This document shows, piece by piece, positions 48,655 to 51,101 of a stretch of 51,101 nucleotides of DNA. Source of the DNA: Kiritimatiellia bacterium (lineage in GTDB: Bacteria > Verrucomicrobiota > Kiritimatiellia > CAIQIC01 > JAGNIJ01); NCBI GenBank assembly GCA_018001225.1, contig JAGNIJ010000033.1, positions 1 to 51,101 of the forward strand. The letters run 5' to 3'. How positions within the stretch are numbered: position 1 is the stretch's first letter; every line of letters begins with the position of its first letter. Both the position numbers and the translations under genes were made by a program. The notes below the pieces were generated by a model. That model was not told the DNA's origin. It searched no databases and worked only from the letters and a program-made list of their open reading frames with translations.

Positions 48655-49335
48655 ATGCGATGGGGGTGTGTTCTGGCCGCAAGTTTGTGCGTGGCCTTCT
48701 GGAGCGCGGGCTGCAAGACCCGCCGCGCCCGGAACAAGCCGGCCATGCCCCCCACTTCCGCGGCGGTCCGGCCCCCGAACCCGGCCCCCGCCCCTCCCGC
48801 CGACCAGGCCTTGATCCGCCCCGGGCTGATGGTGAACGTGACGGTCATCGTGGGCGGCAAGAAACAGATCGAGGAGGCCGGCCGCCGCGTGTCCGAGAAC
48901 AGCACGCTGACGCTGCCGCTCCTGGGCTCGCTCTCCGTGGGCAACGAGACCCTGGATTCGCTGACCGGCCGCCTGACGGCCGGATACCAGGAATACTTCG
49001 TGAATCCCCAGGTGCTCGTGGAATTCGTGCGCGACGAGATGCCCGAGGGCATCTCCCCCTGGGGGCACGTGACGGTCATGGGCCGGGTCAAGCGCCCCGG
49101 CCGGGTCAACATTCCTCCGACGCGCGACCTGACGGTGAGCTTGGCCATCCAGCAGGCCGGCGGCTTCGATACCAGCGCCAAGGACACCGCCATCCTCGTC
49201 ACGCGGCGCGACCCCGATGGCCGAACCACAACCCGGCAGATCAACCTCCGCGCGGTCGGCGTGCGCGGACAGGTGGAAAACGATATTGTGCTGAAACCGG
49301 ACGACGTGGTATATATCCCCGAATTGGTTTTTTAG
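48655..49335 (+). CDS. Wza-like polysaccharide export lipoprotein
   Basis: 226-aa periplasmic/outer-membrane protein of the Poly_export/SLBB group that helps move polysaccharide through the outer membrane. A lipobox, FWSAGC, gives an approx. 20-residue signal from MRWGCVLAASLC. The poly-export domain follows (LIRPGLMVNVTVIVGGKKQIEEAGRRVSENSTLTLPLLGSLSVGNETLDSLTGRL), then an SLBB beta-grasp part (VTVMGRVKRPGRVNIPPTRDLTVSLAIQQAGGF). It is shorter than Wza (379 aa). In-frame starts at 48604 (TTG) and 48616 (ATG) give a longer signal; I chose 48655 by signal length, though no strong ribosome-binding site is seen. Confidence 0.85.
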   Translation: MRWGCVLAASLCVAFWSAGCKTRRARNKPAMPPTSAAVRPPNPAPAPPADQALIRPGLMVNVTVIVGGKKQIEEAGRRVSENSTLTLPLLGSLSVGNETLDSLTGRLTAGYQEYFVNPQVLVEFVRDEMPEGISPWGHVTVMGRVKRPGRVNIPPTRDLTVSLAIQQAGGFDTSAKDTAILVTRRDPDGRTTTRQINLRAVGVRGQVENDIVLKPDDVVYIPELVF

Positions 49336-49348
49336 GAGGAAAAAAGCC

Positions 49349-50548
49349 GTGAGAAATCCAATCGTCATCACAGGCGTGGTGTTTTTTGCAGTCTTGGCGG
49401 CCGCGGCCTGGGGAGAGGCGGGGACCGGCATCCGTTCAGGGCCCTTCACGCTCTCGCCGGTCGTGGAAGTGGCCGCGGTCTACGACTCCAATATCGACCG
49501 CCTGTCCACGGACGAAGAGGACGCCACGTTCTTCGACGCCGAGCTCTCATTGAGCCTGGGCTACAGGGCCCGCGAGGTCGAGTTCAGCGGCACGGGCTTC
49601 CTGGGGCAGCGCTTCTACACCGAGGACGGCGACCGTGATTTTTCGACCGGCGGCGAGATCCTGTCGCTGCAGTACGGCTCCCGGGACCGGATCGCGATCG
49701 CGGTCCAGCAGTCCTACCGGAAGGTGGAGGACCTGGACACCTTTGGGCCCGACGCGGAGGTCGGCGGCATGGCGCCCGATGCCTTCCTCGACGCCGACGT
49801 CCGGCGGCGCCGCGAGATCCTCGAGGCCGGCGCGACCGTGGAGGCGACCCCGACCGACAAGCTGGATGTGAGCGCGGGCTATCGTTACAGCGAGACGGAT
49901 TACTCGAGCACGAACCTGTTCGATCTCGACGGCCACGGCGCGCAGTTGGAGGCCGGGCACCGGCTGACGGACAAGGTGGCGGCGCTGGTGACGGTCATGG
50001 GCGGCATCCAGGAGAGCGAAGACGTGGATGACTCGTCGCAATACACCGCCGCCCGCCTGGGGCTCCGTATGCGGGGCACCGACCGGCTGAACTACAAGGC
50101 CGGCATCGGGTACCAGAACCTGGACCGCCCGGAGGGCCTGGATTCCGAGGACGGCTTCCACTACGACGCCCTTGCGTCCTGGGCGGCCACCGACAAGACG
50201 GCGGTCCAACTCGAGGGCCGAAACGGCATGCAGCTTTCTTCGATCCACCTCGGCAATGCCGTGGACTACTCCGTGGCCCGGCTGGGCGTCTCGTACCGCA
50301 TGAGCTCTTCCATGGCCCTCACGGCCAGCGGCGTGTACCGGATCGACGACTACGCCGACCGGGTGCTGAACGAGGGCGAACTGGTCCACCGCAAGGACAA
50401 GGGCGCGACCCTTAAACTGCGCGCGGACTACAAGCTGCCGGCGAAGTACCTGCTCCTGTTTGTCGAGGGAAGCTACGAGAACGTGGATTCGACGATCCGG
50501 GACTACGAGGTGACCCGCGTGAGCCTGGGTGTGGACGTGGAAATCTGA
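49349..50548 (+). CDS. Outer-membrane beta-barrel protein of the polysaccharide locus
   Basis: 399-aa exported protein. Signal peptide (1-23, ending WGEA); then alternating strands with aromatic ends, e.g. SPVVEVAAVYDSNI, AELSLSLGYRAREVEFSGTGFLG, LDVSAGYRYSETDY, KAGIGYQNLDR, YSVARLGVSYRMSSSMALTASGVYRIDDY, and end VSLGVDVEI. This fits an outer-membrane barrel of about 16 strands like those placed after export genes (EpsL/Gne-type OMP-beta-barrel groups). GTG start with AGGAGG 9 nt upstream. It may hold or pass the polymer at the outer membrane. Confidence 0.78.
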   Translation: MRNPIVITGVVFFAVLAAAAWGEAGTGIRSGPFTLSPVVEVAAVYDSNIDRLSTDEEDATFFDAELSLSLGYRAREVEFSGTGFLGQRFYTEDGDRDFSTGGEILSLQYGSRDRIAIAVQQSYRKVEDLDTFGPDAEVGGMAPDAFLDADVRRRREILEAGATVEATPTDKLDVSAGYRYSETDYSSTNLFDLDGHGAQLEAGHRLTDKVAALVTVMGGIQESEDVDDSSQYTAARLGLRMRGTDRLNYKAGIGYQNLDRPEGLDSEDGFHYDALASWAATDKTAVQLEGRNGMQLSSIHLGNAVDYSVARLGVSYRMSSSMALTASGVYRIDDYADRVLNEGELVHRKDKGATLKLRADYKLPAKYLLLFVEGSYENVDSTIRDYEVTRVSLGVDVEI

Positions 50549-50568
50549 CCTCAACGAAGGAGTAAACA

Positions 50569-51101
50569 ATGAGAACGATCCGTATTGCCGCCCTGATCGC
50601 CTTGGGCGCGGTGCTGACTGCGTCCGGCGACTTTGCTCCGCCCACGGACGAGCAGTTGTCCGCGGCCGCCGCATCGCCCGATACCGCACTGGCCGCGTTG
50701 TTGAAGGATGCCGGCGCAGAACAGGCCGCCGACGTGGTCCGGAGTGTAATCGAGAAAATCGCCAAGCAGGGTCTCGACGCCGCCGCACAGGCCGCCCGCC
50801 TGGCCGACGTGATTCGCATCGCGTTGGACGCGGTCCCCGCCGGTGAGCAGGAGGCTTTTGTCGCAGCCGTTGGCCGTGGACTGGCCGGTTCCGGGTTGCC
50901 GGAGGGCGTCATTCCCGACGTCCGCGCCGCCATTGACAGCCAGGCCGGCGAATCGCTCGCCATGTACTTCGACCAGGGCTTCGTAGCCGGCGGAGGGGGC
51001 GTGCCTTTCGTACTCCACCCTCAACCGCCCGACCCCGATGAGGACGAGGAGCCTCCGCCTCCACCTCCTCCGCCTCCGCCTCCACCTCCTCCGCCTCCGC
51101 C
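50569..51101 (+). CDS. Secreted proline-rich protein, 3' end outside window
   Basis: At least 177 aa. A signal peptide (about 1-20, MRTIRIAALIALGAVLTASG) is followed by a mostly helical Ala-rich domain (LSAAAASPDTALAALLKDAGAEQAADVVRSVIEKIAKQGLD...GESLAMYFDQGF). An acidic linker (PDPDEDEE) then leads into a run of Pro codons that passes the window end. AAGGAG lies 7 nt before the ATG. The proline run may be an extended stalk or wall/matrix-binding segment. Family not recognised. Confidence 0.75.
   Translation, partial: MRTIRIAALIALGAVLTASGDFAPPTDEQLSAAAASPDTALAALLKDAGAEQAADVVRSVIEKIAKQGLDAAAQAARLADVIRIALDAVPAGEQEAFVAAVGRGLAGSGLPEGVIPDVRAAIDSQAGESLAMYFDQGFVAGGGGVPFVLHPQPPDPDEDEEPPPPPPPPPPPPPPPP
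51052..51101 (+). repeat. 21-bp tandem repeat encoding polyproline
   Basis: The CCTCCNCC-type sequence repeats with a 21-bp period, seven Pro codons per unit, for more than two units up to the window end. It is in frame with the preceding gene. Such runs are prone to slippage, so copy number may vary between strains. Confidence 0.75.

Overview
The window is GC-rich, densely coding bacterial chromosome from a diderm. RND/TolC efflux parts, Wza-like and beta-barrel outer-membrane proteins and lipoprotein signals indicate an outer membrane. A PEP-CTERM protein, a short H-X9-DG prepilin-like protein, DNRLRE-type secreted proteins, secreted proteins carrying long low-complexity modules, and several families of dispersed intergenic inverted repeats together suggest the PVC group, most likely Kiritimatiellota or a close relative. 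That placement is inference: no rRNA or marker gene here fixes it.

Layout. 1-3110 (minus): 5'-complete but 3'-truncated secreted GH13 enzyme with two CBM25-like modules. 3173-6212 (minus): nitroreductase, then proB-proA for proline synthesis. 6213-6688: non-coding, with inverted repeats. 6689-8905 (minus): a double winged-helix repressor with palindromic operators, and an MFS carrier. 8912-11790 (minus): a compact UvrC, a TrpF-like protein lacking the catalytic Cys, and an EF-hand protein. 11916-13592 (minus): EttA-type ABC-F ATPase. 13737-16231 (plus): prepilin-like protein and two DNRLRE proteins. 16207-19726 (minus): ModE-like regulator and a metallopeptidase/TolB-propeller/barrel protein. 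19875-22431 (plus): two secreted proteins, the first with phage-fibre-like repeats. 22589-23908 (plus): phosphomannomutase. Then a lipoprotein (minus) and tRNA-Cys (plus).

33537 down to 24817 (minus) is one long co-directional run ending at a strong terminator: TolC, adaptor, RND pump, PII-like protein, DUF2892 membrane protein, a 93-aa unknown, and an SbnB-like/SbnA-like pair that may make L-2,3-diaminopropionate. 36928-33681 (minus) encodes E1-alpha, E1-beta and E2 of a 2-oxoacid dehydrogenase complex. From 37096 to the right end (plus) lies an exopolysaccharide locus with many ATGA overlaps: WbqC-like protein, a WecA-type initiating transferase fused to a FlaA1/CapD-like N-terminal module, an ATP-grasp-like protein, GT2, pyruvyl transferase, FrhB-like iron-sulphur protein, SGNH hydrolase, Wzx flippase, DegT aminotransferase, a flippase remnant, Wza-like export lipoprotein, a beta-barrel and a proline-rich protein that runs off the window.

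The points most worth following are the ATP-grasp gene inside the polysaccharide operon, the diaminopropionate-like pair joined to an efflux operon, the dispersed inverted-repeat families, the metallopeptidase-propeller-barrel protein, and several promoters whose -10 box lies so near the start codon that the mRNA would have almost no leader.
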